A stretch of 64,000 bases of DNA from NCBI GenBank assembly GCA_013398295.1, contig VZSF01001524.1, forward strand, positions 533,384-597,383, written 5' to 3'. Numbering within the stretch: position 1 is the stretch's first letter; each line of letters begins with the position of its first letter. Below the pieces are notes generated by a model. It saw only the letters and a program-made list of their open reading frames with translations, did not search any database and had not been told where the DNA came from. This DNA comes from Chionis minor (taxonomy: Eukaryota > Chordata > Aves > Charadriiformes > Chionididae). A program made the position numbers and the translations under genes. Shown here in pieces: positions 14,301-28,500 of the stretch.

Positions 14301-15908
14301 ACATTGAATTTTAATTTGGGGGTGGTTAGTAGCATGCTCTTGAAATAGCAGGCAATATGGTTAGTCTCCCTTTTGTTATCTGCTATGGTTTAATGAGTGG
14401 CTCATCCTTGTTATTTAATTGCATTTATTAGCCTGAAAATGAGCAGGTGATTTTCCTGCCTTTAAGGTTCTTGCCTTTATAGATACTTTATCCCGTACTT
14501 CTGTACTGTTACGAAAAGTACACAGAAATACTCTTGAGTCAGTATTTTGTATTGTGGCTTGAGTTTAGTATGCTTTTTAATCCCTCCACTTTTTTGTAGT
14601 ACATGGGTTGATATGGAGCAACAAAGAAATTACTCCTTTTAAAACCATGGTGCTTTTAAAAATGTGCAGCTACAGCACACAGACTTTGAAATATAAGGAG
14701 AGAGGTTCCAGAAATGTTTGGAAATTCTTATATTGAAATTGCATTCTAAGCTAGAGCTTGTATAAAACAAAAGTGTGAGTTTTTTCATGTTGCTTTCAAC
14801 GAGTAAGACTATTATAACTGAAATAGTCAAATTTTTCTTAGGACATTTGCCTTAATGTTTTTGGTAATGTTTTGTGGCTAAGCCTTTCTACTAGTTTTTC
14901 TACATTAGTTTTTCCTTGTATGTGAAAGAATCCACGCAGCCAGCAGGAGACAATACTTCTTAAACTCTTGAAATTATCAAAACTGAGTAAAGGTACAAGT
15001 CTTTGAATAGTCCTTGGATTAATTAGTTCCTATGTGAAATTAAAGTTTCACTTTGTTTCTTTTCCCCTGCTGTCTCCCACCCTGTGGTACCCCCCCATCC
15101 TAGTGAATGGGATACTCTGGGTGGTTTTCATTGCCAAATGGGTTCGAGGCAGTGGGCAGTAGAAGAACAGGCAGAGCTAAACTCATGTGGTTTTTTTTTC
15201 TTTAGCCAGTGGTGTCACTATGTGGAGAAGGAAGGAGGGGAACAGCTAGGAGCTGTTGGTTGTGTTTTTGGTTTGTTTTTTTTTTTTTTTCTCCAGATAT
15301 CCAGTTATGATTGGTAAAAGCAGCAAGTCATTTCTAGCAGGTCAGGCTTTACAGGGCAGAGCATTCCAGGGACAGGCTCCTGCTGTGAAGCAGTATGTTG
15401 GAGACACTCTCAAGCTGCAAATTATTGTTGCCTTTGCTACATCCATCTAATTGCTTTTATTTTCTAAATAAAGTGTAAATTTTTGTGACTAGGTTGTTTC
15501 TTGAGCAGATCATGGTGCCCTTTGAGGAACTAGATGTATTAGTGGAAGGGTGGTCTTCTGAAAATAGAGGGTTTTTTTCATATACTAGTTTGGGAAATGT
15601 GTATGAAAGAAGATCCAGATCTAATTGAACATATGCAAATGTAAGGTACATAGGTGTCTTACTGAACAGTCTCCCCTTCTAACAGTAAAAATCCATGAGG
15701 AGCTAGTAAGGTTGTTAAATTTCAGATTTACCCATCTTGAAAATGTGGTTTTGACACATGTAACTATGATAGTGAAAATTAAATAAAAGTCAGCTTTAAA
15801 ATAGTCATTTGGTATTCTAAAATCTTCTGAAAATTTAAAAAGGCAACCAAGTTTTGATGCGCTATTCCAACAGATAGTGATGGGGGGGCTGTGTGAACAG
15901 AGGGCAGA

Positions 15909-15983
15909 ATACATATATATACACACATATATGCGCATATCCATATATATGTGTATGTATGTGTGCATATATATTTATATATG
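15909..15983. repeat. TA/CA/TG microsatellite
   Basis: About 75 bases of alternating purine–pyrimidine dinucleotides (TA, CA, TG), a typical mixed microsatellite inside SCAF4 intron 1. It produces spurious open frames on both strands. Confidence 0.85.
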
Positions 15984-17940
15984 AAAATATTTGCATCTCA
16001 ATTTGCATATTTCAGCTATAGCTCACCCTGAGCTGGAAATATCTGTGTGTACTGACCTCCTTGCTTTTACCATGTTTTTGTTGCTGTTGCCCAGAGCGCT
16101 GTCTGTAACAGCAAAGGAACAATTTACAGTGATCTGCTCAATCCTGTTTTTCCGAAGCTCGTGTTTATTCCTGCCTTATTAGCTTTAGTTTCAGCCTCTC
16201 ATGTTCTTTAATTAATGACTTATCCAAGCTACCATATTCTTTATTGCATCCTCCCTGGCTACTTTAGTGCATCTAGCCGATTCCCCTTTTTCCTGCCCTC
16301 TGGCAGTTTCTTTCTCCTTGTTTTTTTGGGTTTTTTTTTTCTTTTTTTCTTTTTCCCCTGGTTGCAATGATATTCTTGGCATACCTTTTAAAACACTTCT
16401 TTTTATTTTTTCTGCCACTTGTTTGTTGTCATCTTCTGTCCTGCTATGAGCTCTCCCAGTTTTCCTGGTTCTCTCTGGTTGCGTTCCTGAAATACGAAAC
16501 TGAAGTGCTGCTTTCACACTGGCTTCTTTGTTCTTGTTATATGGGACTGGCTCCTTTTTCTGGAGGACCAGTTGCTTCTTGGTTTATAAAGGAAGGGCTA
16601 TGGAGTGCCTGTCCTAATGTTGGCTTCTTTTTTCCTCCTCCATCTCATTTTTCAAGCCTTCTGGTGTTTTGTTTTGTGGGTGTTGGGTTTTGGGAATTAT
16701 TTTTTTTTCTGTCTTTCATTACCTCTTAAAACAGTTTTTACTGAGTTTTAATAACAGCACTGACTTTATTAATCGAGAATCTTTGCATGTATTTGAAAGA
16801 AATAAAATTCAAAATTGAAATTAAGCTTTTTTTAAAAACAAGTCAACTCACACACACCTCTCTCCTGTCTTTTATCTGACAGCTTTCATTTGTTTGTACT
16901 ATGATTTCTCAGCAAGCAGAGTTGTTAGCTGAGGTATGTCTTGCAGCTTGAATGGCTTTAAAAATCAAACATTCTGGCACTAGAACTTGCCTTTTATGGA
17001 GATTAGTAATGAAGAGTCACGGTCTTGATGTTGGTGTTGGAAAAGGTATCCGGCTATCACTGTCTTGCAAGACAATTTTTCTTCTTTCGTATCTCCTGGA
17101 ATAGGAGTCAAATTAAGGAAGTAAACACCTTCTTGCCTGCTCTTCGTATTTTGGTGGTGTAAGGCTTTCATTTTGTATTGCTGAAAGTCTTGTTATCGCT
17201 TTACTTGCCTCTAAATATTTGGCCAATTTTTTTACCTTCTGCATTGTTTTGTTGCTTAACTGAGACAGTGGATAAATCTGTGTAAGCTGGTCACTTCAGA
17301 AGTATCTTGGACCTTTAAATTAATAGAAAAGTAAGAGATAAATTTTCAAATGACACCTTACTTTCCGTTGCACTGTCAAATGAAGCTACTTTTATTCTCT
17401 TATTTTGATTTGTGGCAAATAATTGATTACATTTTTGGCTAGTATTCAAGGGCTGTATTTTTTCTTAACTGTGACAAGCAAAATCAAATTATGTAATGCA
17501 GACTTATTTTTTTCTATGATTTGTGGGGAGTATTTCAAGGTAAAAATCATTATTTGTGTGTAGGAAATGTTGAAGATCTCCATGGTTTTTTTGCACTATA
17601 CAAATCATGACAATGTAATTCTGCCTTTCGTAAGCCACAGCTTAATAGGAAGTTAAATTTATGGGAAGAATAGAAAATAATATTTAATGAAGAGCACCTA
17701 ACTGTTGGCTGTGAGGAATTAAGAAGTAGTACTGGGATTTTCTGCTTGGAAGGTGGGAAGGAGAGTTGGAGAAGAGAGAGCAGTCCTGACAAGCCAACAT
17801 GGATTATGCTTCCAGGCCTAATGACTAGTAGAACAGAAGTGTGTACAGTATGCCAGGAAAACATAGTGTAGCATACAGTGTAGTTTTTGCAACTGGTTAT
17901 TTTACGATGTGAAATTATGACAGCAACTTATGGAGTATTT

Positions 17941-18004
17941 AGAACTCATTGTAGATCCAGAGTAAGCAGAGTAGAATTCATTGTAGATCCAGAGTAAGCA
18001 GAGT
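17941..18004. repeat. 32-bp tandem duplication, two copies
   Basis: Units 17,941–17,972 and 17,973–18,004 are adjacent and identical at 31 of 32 positions by eye. Near-identity suggests a recent duplication. Confidence 0.9.
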
Positions 18005-19511
18005 GGTTTGGAAAGTGGTGAAATGAGCATTGGATTTCAGTGTGTTCTGGTGTGTTTGCATGCATGCTTATGACTGCCTGACTGTAGGACTGTTATTTAA
18101 AAACAAACCTCCCCAAATCCCTTATTTCTCTATTCTTTTAAAATGCTCTAACAGGAAGCAAAATGCATTAAGAATGTCATGCTGTTCAGGTGGTACTGGG
18201 GACCTGAGGAAAACGTATCCCTCTTCTCTCAGCTTTCTCTGTGTTCAGCCCTTCACGGATATTTCATCAGCTCTGAGACTTCTGTGTGCAAGTTTTAGTT
18301 TCTCTCAGTTTCTGAAATGTGAAGCTACTACTTGTTTTCAGAGTTACAGTCAATACTGGAAGGCAGAGCAGTGTCTTTTCTGAATGCTTAGGTTCAAGAC
18401 TTCTTGAAAGTGTTCTGTAATAAATATTCTCACACATGAGAGATAAGTCATGGTGATGCTATTTGTGAAAATGAAGTTTGGGGTTTTTTTTGCTTGGAGA
18501 CACACTTTTGGATTTAAAGAGCAGAACATCCTACCTGTATCCTACATGTTTTGAATATCAAATATACTTTCTGTGAATTCAGACTTCAGGGGGGGAGGAG
18601 GGAACAGGGAAGAAAAAGAAGATAATTTAAGCCTAGCACTGCAGCATCCCTTTTTGTGCTTAATGGCCTTAACAGAATAACACGCTTAACTTCTGGTTAA
18701 AACTCCTTGAAATAGTGTGCCTGGCCTATGTTTACAGAAATGAGATCAGAATTATTCTCTAAGTTGGGTTCATAGAATGCTTCAAACAGTCATCTATAAA
18801 GACGGAGTCACTTCTGAAAATTTTGTCCTTGAGGAATTAACTTTTCCACTGGGTGACGTTAGTGTGGATAATAGTGCAAGGGATTCTCCAAAACAGTTGT
18901 TGCAGTTAATTTTAATAATAATATTATATGGTCATACCAAATGAAATGGTAAACATCTCCATTAAAGACATTTGCAATGCCTGTATATAGCAGGATAATT
19001 TGAAAACTTAGGAGTGATTTGATTGCCTTGATGGATGAAAGGTTTCATACTTCTGTGTGTGTTATTTTAAGATGATGGGATTATGTCAATCTAAGCATCT
19101 GTAGGGCTGTCCTAATATTTATATTTGGTAAGCAGATATTCAGGCTGATTTAAATTAAGATGCAGTTATTTCTGTTTTATATTGTTTTTTTAAAATAGCA
19201 GGTTCCCATACTGTAAGTTAATGCTTGTATCATAAGTTAGCATATACTAATTTTTAGATGCAGATGGAACTTTGACAGCAGCCTTATCAAAATCTAATAA
19301 ATTGGTGAATATGGGTTAGTTCACAAGCAAGATAGATTTGAACATTGCCCAGGGAAGATCTGCCTGTTAGTGTCTGTTTCAAGGGCCAGCCAGTGTTGTG
19401 GCAATACATAGTGTGGGATGTCAGTAATCAATCAGTTGTCTGAAATGTTGTCCTTTTGGTTAACTGCTTAAACTTCAGAATACATTTTTTATATTTGTTT
19501 TCTCTGTTTAG

Positions 19512-19595
19512 CTCTTTTCACTGATGGAGATGAAACCTCCTATTTCCCGAGCAAAAATGATTCTCATCACAAAAGCTGCCATTAAAGCTATTAAG
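19512..19595 (+). CDS. SCAF4: SCAF4 exon 2 (CID helices)
   Basis: 84 nt, 28 codons, beginning LFSLMEMKPP. Acceptor TTTAG, donor GTAAAG. Starts and ends in phase 0. It encodes the start of the CTD-interacting domain. In human, ten residues of exon 1 precede it. An in-frame ATG at the fifth codon could mislead gene predictors into starting here. Confidence 0.96.
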
Positions 19596-22500
19596 GTAAA
19601 GTACAATAGAACAAACATGAAACTCTAACAGTAACAATGTTTTATTATTTTACTTCTAAGTAAATGCATCTCTGGATTTCCCAGTCTTAGCTTCATGGAT
19701 GTTTTATTCTAGCTGGTGTTAAAGAATGTTACCTAGAAACAAGTGGGTGGTGAATATCATCTCTTGATTTTAGACTAGTAGCATAATGCTAGCTTGATTT
19801 ATTTATTTTTTTTTGAATCATTGCTTTTTAATGCTACACCCACTAGGGTGTTGTGATTTCTATGCAATAAAATTTTAAATGTTGCAGGATGCAAGTGCAC
19901 CTTGGCATATTAAAACATTAGTGGACTTACACAGAAAGTGAATCCAGAAAGCTCTCACTAATACTCTAGAAGCAGTATGTCTTTTGGGTACACACTGACA
20001 CACTTCTGACAGAAAAGGATGGCTTGTTTCTGTCTGTTCCCCCCATGAAATCTTTTTTGCTGTGCTTGATTAACTTAGCTTGATAACATAGTTCTTTTTA
20101 GAATGTGACTACAATATTTTGTTTGTAGTCTTTCCTAAATGGTAGTAAGCAAAAAGAGTTACAATACTTCTAAAATGATGCGCCACTGTTGAGTAGATGA
20201 TAAATTAATTTATGCATTTATTTTCCAGCTCTACAAGCATGTTGTCCAGATTGTAGAGAAGTTTATCAAAAAGGTAAAAAAAAAATCTACTAATAAAGAT
20301 ATTGTCTGCATCTGTTGCCAGGTATTATTAATAATGCTAGTAAATAATGAAAAAGGCTTCTGTTATTTGAGGATTGAGGGAGGAAATTCTGTTCTGTTAG
20401 GATTTCACACATTTTGGTATCTCTTTGTCTACATAATCTCCTTGGTTTAGTTTTCTCTAGTGCATTAGGAAGGGGAGGGAAAAAAAATCGTGACATTCCC
20501 CCTTCTTCTTTCACCTAGCAACTGGGAAGGAAACTGGAGGTACTGAACTTCAAATTAATTTTCGCTGGCTAAGATAATACATATTTTCAGAAAATACAGT
20601 TTTCATGCTTGCCTAGGCATGTAGAACAACAGGCTAGAATGTAATACTCACTAAACTCGAACTATCAGGCTGTCTACAGTTAAGTTCCTCTGAGGGAACA
20701 GGAAAAATACTCTTTTTCATTCAAAGTCCTTCAGAGACCTTCAAAGAGAGGGACTTCACAATACATTCTGGAGAATAGAGCTGGTAGAAATAGTTCAGTG
20801 CATTGAGAGTGAGGCAGCTTGATAGCAGAGTTGTACTGTACTGTAATGTAGTAACCTGTTGTTGCAATCACATGTTGTCAACCTAAATGTGCTTTAAAAA
20901 GCAGTGATTGAGAAGATAAAGGCTGCTTCGCACTATCCAGGTCTATTTACTCTGTCACAAATGTGAAAGCACGTTTTTCTCCTTTTTTTTCCATTTCTGT
21001 AAACAAAAAAAGTAAAACACTACATAAGACAAATCAACATCTTTTTTTTTTCCTACCCAAGTATACTAAGTGTAGATTTTGTATAAGGATTTAAGGTGAG
21101 TGCATGTTACCTTGCTAGTGTCGTTGCATAATGGAAAACTATTTTTATGTTTTCAGTGCAAACCGGAATATAAAGTCCCTGGATTGTACGTTATTGACTC
21201 TATTGTTCGTCAGTCTCGTCACCAGTTTGGAACGGACAAAGATGTTTTTGGGCCAAGATTCTCTAAAAATATTACTGCCACATTCCAGTATTTGTATCTG
21301 TGTCCATCTGAAGACAAGGTACAACTATGATTTCTCAAGTGTTGTTGTATATTGATAACAGTGCTACCTTGGTGTTTCTCCTTCTGTGAAATCTGATTTG
21401 GTGATTCTCTATGTCCATGGCAGTGAATGTTATTATATGAAATGGTAAAACATGCTGAGAAAGATTATCAACTATTCCATTAAAACATGCTGAGAAAGAT
21501 TATTAACTATTCTAGTTATAAATATGTATTTTGCCTAACTTCATCGGTTTTGTTTTGCCTGTGCAGACACTTCAACAGCATGTGTGACTATACCAAAACT
21601 TCTGTTCTTGAGACTCCTTCAGTAAAACTTACAATGGAAGGTGGTGTCTCCCACAAAAAGAAAGTCTTACAGGAGAAGCTCTGGTGTTGTAGGCAGTGAA
21701 GGTTCAGCTCCCAAATATTTTCTAAGAAAATCATCGTGCTGATTTTGTCAGTCTTTACAAATCCCGTACTTGAGAATTTCATTGCTGCTCTCCGTTGTCA
21801 AGACTTGTTTAAGGCCTTGGTTTTCTTAGTTTTGCTGTACTTGCTGATAGAACAGGGGCTCAGAAAGTATCCTGAATTCACGATGGTCCAGGTTGCTACC
21901 AACAGAAGATGGCTTTTATGCCCTCTGTCAAAACCATTTCAAAAGACTCCCGTATAAACATCTTTTAGAAGTTGCCAGCTGCTTTCCAGAAAGTCACCTG
22001 CTTGCTTCTTTTAATAACTGTAGTACTGTAAAATACTCTTTGTAAATGACTTTTCCCTAATTTTGTAACTAAGCTATTGAAAGGTTTTGGTGCTTGGTAG
22101 TTTTCTAATGTGGAACATTTAGACCTTTAGGCCTTGAATCTGATACTCTGGAGCTCTGGGTTACCACCCAGGTGAAACAGAGCAGTCCCCTCTTGTTTCT
22201 GCCTTTGTGGTTACCGTTTTGTTCATCCAGATGAATTAGACTATCTCATTTGTGGCACTACCTGATATCTCACTGCTAAAATAACTAAGATGCTTCCCAC
22301 TAGGGGAATAATACTATTTATAACATGCTTGCTTTAATGAATTTCCAGTACCTAAACAACAGAACTTATCTGCAGATACACAATAACTATGGTTGATATC
22401 CAGAAAGAGTGATACTCCTTTTTTTTTCTTTTTTTTTTAACAGCCTTTCTGCAAGATTAATATGTGTCTGAAAACAAGAGTATTAAATTTATTAATTTTT

Positions 22501-25500
22501 TGGCCTTCATATTATTTTTCAAATCTTCTGGAGACAGAATACCCAAAGCCAAAAATTGTTGCCGTTTTAAAGTTAACTGTTTTTCAGACCAAAATCTTAT
22601 TTTTAAAATAGCTGTTTCAGATTTCTCTCTAATAGATCTTATTGTAAAGAACATGTTGTGAAGTTATTTGATCACTTAGCTTATGAAAGTATAGGTGGAT
22701 TTGCATGGGTGTATATAACTGAGTCACAGGCATTTTATTGTTGAAACAAGAAGGAGCAGAATCGATTCATTCTTAGGAGCAACAGTAGAAGTAAAAAGTA
22801 CTTAAAACATGTATGTGTGCAAGTCAGATGACTAAGTATACAGAAAGGACAGGTATGTCAATATAACATGTATTATTTTACCCACTTGCATGTTCCAACT
22901 GAAGCAGCACATCTAGTTAGATATTATTGTTTAATACTGGGCTAAAGAAGGAAAGACTAATTTCCAGGTTGTTCCTGAAAGCTTCATTGTTCTTAATGTT
23001 AAAAAAAGAAAAGAGCTTAAAATAACAGCTGACAATCGGAGGTTCTAATTTAATCTTTCTGCAGTGATCAGTTAGAATGTTTTCCACTTGCTTTCCCAAT
23101 CTTTTGAATAATGATGGAGGTGGGTTTTCTGGTATCAACATAAATTTGTTGGGTTAATAGAAAAAAACATTCAAGCAAACGATCTTTTAGCTAACTTTAA
23201 AGCTTTGTTCTAGCACTTTATGGTCTAATTGCTCCTCTCTTTATTAGGGTTTTCCAGTCAATCTTCATGTTCTCTTTCTCACTGCATTTGTTTTATTTCA
23301 CCCCTTTACAACCATCTGTGAAGAAATGGTGGGGCTGATGTGACTTCCTCTACTGTCTATCAAACCTGAATTTTCTGACTGGCCAGAACAGTTCTAGAAA
23401 AATGGCATAAGTTGCTTTTTGTTAAAGTGGATAGTAAAATAAGTTGCCAGTTTTTATCTTTGCCATGTAAAAGGTCTTGCTGACCAATGTAACAACATAG
23501 GGTTTTTAAATAGGTGTTCTTGATTTTGTTGAACTCCTATGCTGTTCACACCTTACTTTTCCAAAATGTAAATTTGGAGTTTGTGAATTAGGAAAGCTGT
23601 ATTTATTGTTGATGCTTACTTTTGTTTCGACAGAGTAAAATAGTCCGTGTCCTGAACCTTTGGCAGAAAAATGGAGTATTTAAAATTGAAATAATTCAGC
23701 CTCTTCTGGATATGGCAGCAGGAACTAGTGCCACTGCACCAATGACAGAAAATGCTACTAATAATGAAGGTATGAATGACATTATAACTTCTTTTAAAAG
23801 GGCGAATGATAATAGCTTATTTGCTTTCACATTAAAGCGCCTGGTATTAGTTTCAACAGCAGCATATTAATAAACTCAACTTTGTTGTCACAATTATGTG
23901 GAGCAGCTGAACTCATTCTGAATAATTGCTGATATTGTACTTAGAAATTACCAGAATATGAACACTTATTTGGAAAATATCTGAAATTTGTGTTGTGTAT
24001 GCTTATGTACATACATATGCGTACGCTTTACTTACAGATGACTTCGATATTCCCTCTGAAAAAAATCTTTAATTTTTTTCTTTGTTCTGAAATATTTTTC
24101 TGTTGTTTCTCAGTTTTATAATTCTGATGTCATTTTTTTAATGTTAGAATCTGGATAAGTAAAGCACGATCTTACATGTAAAGAGCTTCATCTTTGTTTG
24201 AATCAACTTAGTATCTGAAAGCAACAGCTGTCAGCGTCTTTCAGTATGCAGCCCTGAAACATTTTAAATGGTGTTTCAAATCCAAATTCTTGAACAGTAA
24301 ATTTATGCCTGGCAGTAGGCTTTTACACAGGCTACTGGTTGAAAACCACTGACCTAAAGAGTAAAGTAATGACAGCCTGCTCACAGTATTTTCACTGACC
24401 TGTTTTATGCCACATAAAATGCTGATAGTGAGGTTATGGAATTGTAGATGAGAATATGCACACCACAATTCTCTCGTTCTCTGGAGGGCCTTCTCTTTGA
24501 GTTTGCACTCTGTATTTCAGACTTAGCTTTGGTAAACTCCTTATTTATTACACTCATGTATGTTAAGAGTAGGACTGGCAAAAAATGTAATGGAGTGAGT
24601 GAGGTGTGGTGATGGACGACAAAATAAAGATGTGCAGTAGTATAAGTGAAATCGTCTCCAGTGGTGTTTAGGCAAGCGTATCCTATTGATGTGTTTTATA
24701 AACATGGCAGAGCAGGGGGAGGGAATGTCTTGGCATTTGAGCTTGGGTGCAGACTGGTGGCTATACAATTTCATTCTGATATGACAGGTGAGTGGCGCTG
24801 TTTTTCTATCTTTGTTTCGTCACTAGTAGCTAAGAGGTTGGGTGCCTTCTGCATAGATTTTAATGTACAGAATTACTGATTTCATTGAGATTATTCAGAC
24901 GCACCAGAGGGGATAATTTCGCCCTGAAATAAATATGCTAATGAATAATAATAAATACATTAATGCACTATGTGAAATGGAATCTGTTTAGCTCATAATG
25001 GCGCAAAGTCTCTTTAGCCAAAAAGAGATAAATGCAAATTTTCTCCCTTGAGCGAGGAAAAATCCTTCTGAATATATACAGGAAGTAATGTGTGAGCTAA
25101 TTTATATTTAAAAACAATCACATATCTTTTTGCAGTATTTCTATGTAGCATCTGACTTCTGGGAAAATATTACTCAGCACGTTTGTCTCTTGCTTGCTGC
25201 ATGTCAACACTGCAGTTATTTAAACTGCAAACAGATGAATGGCTTTAAAGAAGTTGGTATTGTGAGCCAAACATTTTCTTAGTGTCTCACTAAAAAGTAT
25301 TTCTCTCTGTGGTGTTTTTTTAACTATCTCTCCTTTACAGTTTTATAGTCGTCCATTAAAATATGTTTGCTAAAGAATAGTTACTTGCTCACAGCATGTA
25401 GGAATTGATGGTGTTACTGCTAATTTACTTTGTACTGGCAAAATGTTTATTAAAAAAAGTATTGTAATCTAAAGCAGAGAGAGTGGGAAAGCTACATATG

Positions 25501-28500
25501 AAGACAGATCTAATAGCATGTCTGAAAATGTAATCTCAGTTTTACTAAAGCTCAGTGGAAATGGGAGTCTTCTTCCTGGAAGAATCAGTAAAAAATATTT
25601 TTATGGTAGGAGGATTTATCCAGCAGATGCACGTTTGGCTTTTGCCTATGCAAAAGTGGCATGTGAATGAACCTTGTCAAAGAAAGAGTTGCTTGTGAAA
25701 TAATTTTTTTAAAACCTTATTACCAGACGTTTCAGCAAAAGTTCAGTTACTGCTAGAAAATAGAAGCTATTAACAGAAACTCATTTGCTCTTAAAATGAC
25801 CCTTTGGATGACTGATTTGAAATGTTCATTCAAAAGAATGAGTCTAGAACTTTTGTAACCAGAACTGACATTTTAAGTGTATTGATAAGCATTGCTTAAC
25901 ACTGTTTGAGTAATAGTTTTTCTCTTAATTTTTCTAAAATTGTACAGTTGTAACATTGAGTTGTGATCTAAAATTCCGAGCTGGACTAGCTTTCAGATAG
26001 GCCATTTTTCTTTGTTTTCTTTCTTAGTGTATATAATGTGCACATGTGAGCAGTGAATGGAGCAGTTAAAGGCAAAATGAATAGAATATGCAATTGGAGT
26101 AGATTAGATAGGACTTTTTGGGTTAAATAGAGTATTGTAGATAAAGACTTGTTTTGAGGAGGTAGATGTATGCAGTGAAGAGTAAGATGAATGTTTTGGA
26201 GTAACGTCGTGCTTTCTCAATTCCTATGAAACTCTCAGGTTCACCGCCCCCTCCAGCAAAGGTTTCCTCAGAGCCCCCTCAAGTTACTGCTAACTCAGTA
26301 CCTACTGTGCCACAGTTGCCCAGTTCTGATGCGTTTGCAGCTGTAGCTCAGTTGTTTCAGACAACGCAAGGACAACAGGTAACCTCTTTATATCTTTGGT
26401 TCCCTTCTAACTTCAGTTTTCATGTTAAATGGCGGAGGGCATGGGGAGGGTGGTGGTGTGTGATGGGAGTAATATCCTTAATTTGAAGCGAAACAAAAGC
26501 CTCCCTAAGGTCTTCAGTGGAAAACTTTTAAGAGTTAAAGTCAGTATTTGAATGATCTGTGACCCTTCTATCCAGTAAGTATGGATTCCGGGGTTTTTAT
26601 ACATACATATATATATATGGAAATTTCAGTTACATATTCCTAAATAATTGGTTCTGAATTGATGCGGTTACAAAGTTTCAAGAGCAGACAGAATATTTCA
26701 GACAAAATGTTGAGTTTTATTGTTCGGTCCACTTAAATGTCTGCAGTATTGTAAGGCCTGAATACTGAAAGCTTGAGATCGTCTGAATTTTGCCACTGAA
26801 TTATTTAAAAAATTACTTTTGGTCTTGCTGAAAGTTCTCTGTAGTTCATTCAGATTGTTGGCGGTGTTCATCCTGTGCCGTAGTCTGGTTTGATGTAAAA
26901 TTTATATCCTACAACCCTTTCAATACTATGTGTTTATATAAGAATACATACTTAATACTATATATGTTTTTCTAGCTTCAGCAAATTCTGCAGACTTTTC
27001 AACAGCCTCAAAAACCCCAGTCACCAGTCATAGATAACACTGTGATGGCTCAGGTTCAAGCTATTACTGCTCAGTTGAAAACTACAGCAGCACAGCCACC
27101 AGAACAAAAAGCTGCTTTTCCACCGCCCGAGCAAAAAACATCATTTGACAAAGTAAGTCTTCATTTGTTCTTTATGTTTTACTTCTTCAGTTCAGCAGAA
27201 GACTGCTGGGTGGAATTCTCAATGTCCTTCATTTAAAGGATGCAAATTTTGTTTCTTCTCTTTCTGTTTAGAGGTCGGCTTCCTGTTTTTATAGCCTTCT
27301 GTTTTCTGAAGCTGAGTAAAATGGATTTGGACAGTTTCCGATTCTGTATTAAAATATAAGATTTAAAAATAAAGAAATTCGATTCTGACCTTGTCCTTAA
27401 TTCAGAGCTGTTAGATAGATAGTAAGAATTTGATAATAAGGATATTTTGGCTGCCCGTTACGTAAGATACAGAAAAAATACTTGTCTCAATGTAATTTCT
27501 TTCAGAAGCTGCTAGATCGGTTTGACTATGATGATGAACCAGAAGCAGTGGAAGACTCAAAGAAAGAAGACTCAGCCCCTTCTCCTTCAGTTTCTCAGCC
27601 AGCTTTGTAAGTTTTGTGTAATCTTTGTTCTAAAAAATATTTAGGTTAGAAAGCTGATTAAAATTCCATGTTCCTTCAGTGCTTAACTGTTATAGTCCAA
27701 AGTTAAAACATTATTAACAATTTCTGGTGGATTTTTTTTTTTATCTTTTTACTTTGGTGATCCAGTGTAGTTTTGGCATGTTACATCATTGATTGAGGAA
27801 TGTGTTCTGTAGAGAAAAGCTCAGTTTCAAGATGGTTTCAAGATGAGTGCCATGGTTTTATTGCACAACTGAATATGTCAGGGCATTGTTAGTAATCTGC
27901 TACATTGCTTTGCTGGATGGGAAAAGTTGCTATTCCAAAACTATTGTGGTAGTTTTAACTATTTAAAAGATTAAATTCGGCTTTGCAGCATTACATTCTC
28001 AAACATTAAATACCCATGCGAACTAACTCAGACTCCTGTTTCCCTTTTGATATGCATTATGATAAAGTCTTAAATTACATGATCACATACTAGTTTTTTC
28101 CACAGGACCCCTCTCTCATTCAGTGCACAGGCTGGATGGTGCTCAATACCTGGGTTAGTCAATATTTCTTTTTTCCGTGCTTCAGTATGTGGCCCCATGT
28201 CTTACTTTCTGTATGTGCCATCCAAACCCTGCTCTCAAAACCAGAATCACTAACTTTGTCATTAGCTTCCTTGCTGTGTTTATCACCTTGAGCACTTTAA
28301 TGTATTAGTTAATTAAAATGCCTTTTAAGTAAATTAGTAGTATTTTCCCTGTAATACAGATGGAACTCTGGAGTACAGAAAGATGAGGTAGGTCAAACAT
28401 AAGCACTGCTTGTGTATGCCCAACTAGAGATCATTGGACTAGGCTTTTCAGCATGTTTATGTTCTGTTCGTAGCACTTAAAGCCTCTGTCCTTATTACCT

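Larger units (their letters stand above)
8860..19511 (+). other. SCAF4: SCAF4 intron 1 (large, left boundary uncertain)
   Basis: About 10.6 kb of AT-rich sequence between the CpG island and the exon 2 acceptor at 19,510–19,511. It contains T and A homopolymers, a TA/CA/TG microsatellite (15,909–15,983), a 32-bp tandem duplication (17,941–18,004) and several AATAAA hexamers (15,467, 16,801, 18,419). The first of these follows a strong acceptor-like site and could belong to a cryptic terminal exon. No other coding gene is recognised. The donor site is unknown because exon 1 was not found. Confidence 0.7.
19596..26238 (+). other. SCAF4: SCAF4 introns 2–5
   Basis: Non-coding DNA between exons 2 and 6: introns 19,596–20,228, 20,274–21,156, 21,319–23,633 and 23,770–26,238. 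All are GT–AG. They are AT-rich with poly(T) tracts. Apart from the tandem duplication at 21,447 I see no RNA gene, transposon or extra exon in them. Confidence 0.7.

Noticed and set aside
16212..16517. Lys/Glu-rich − strand frame in intron 1
   Set aside because: Driven by T-rich and TC-rich low-complexity DNA on the + strand; no homology recognised.
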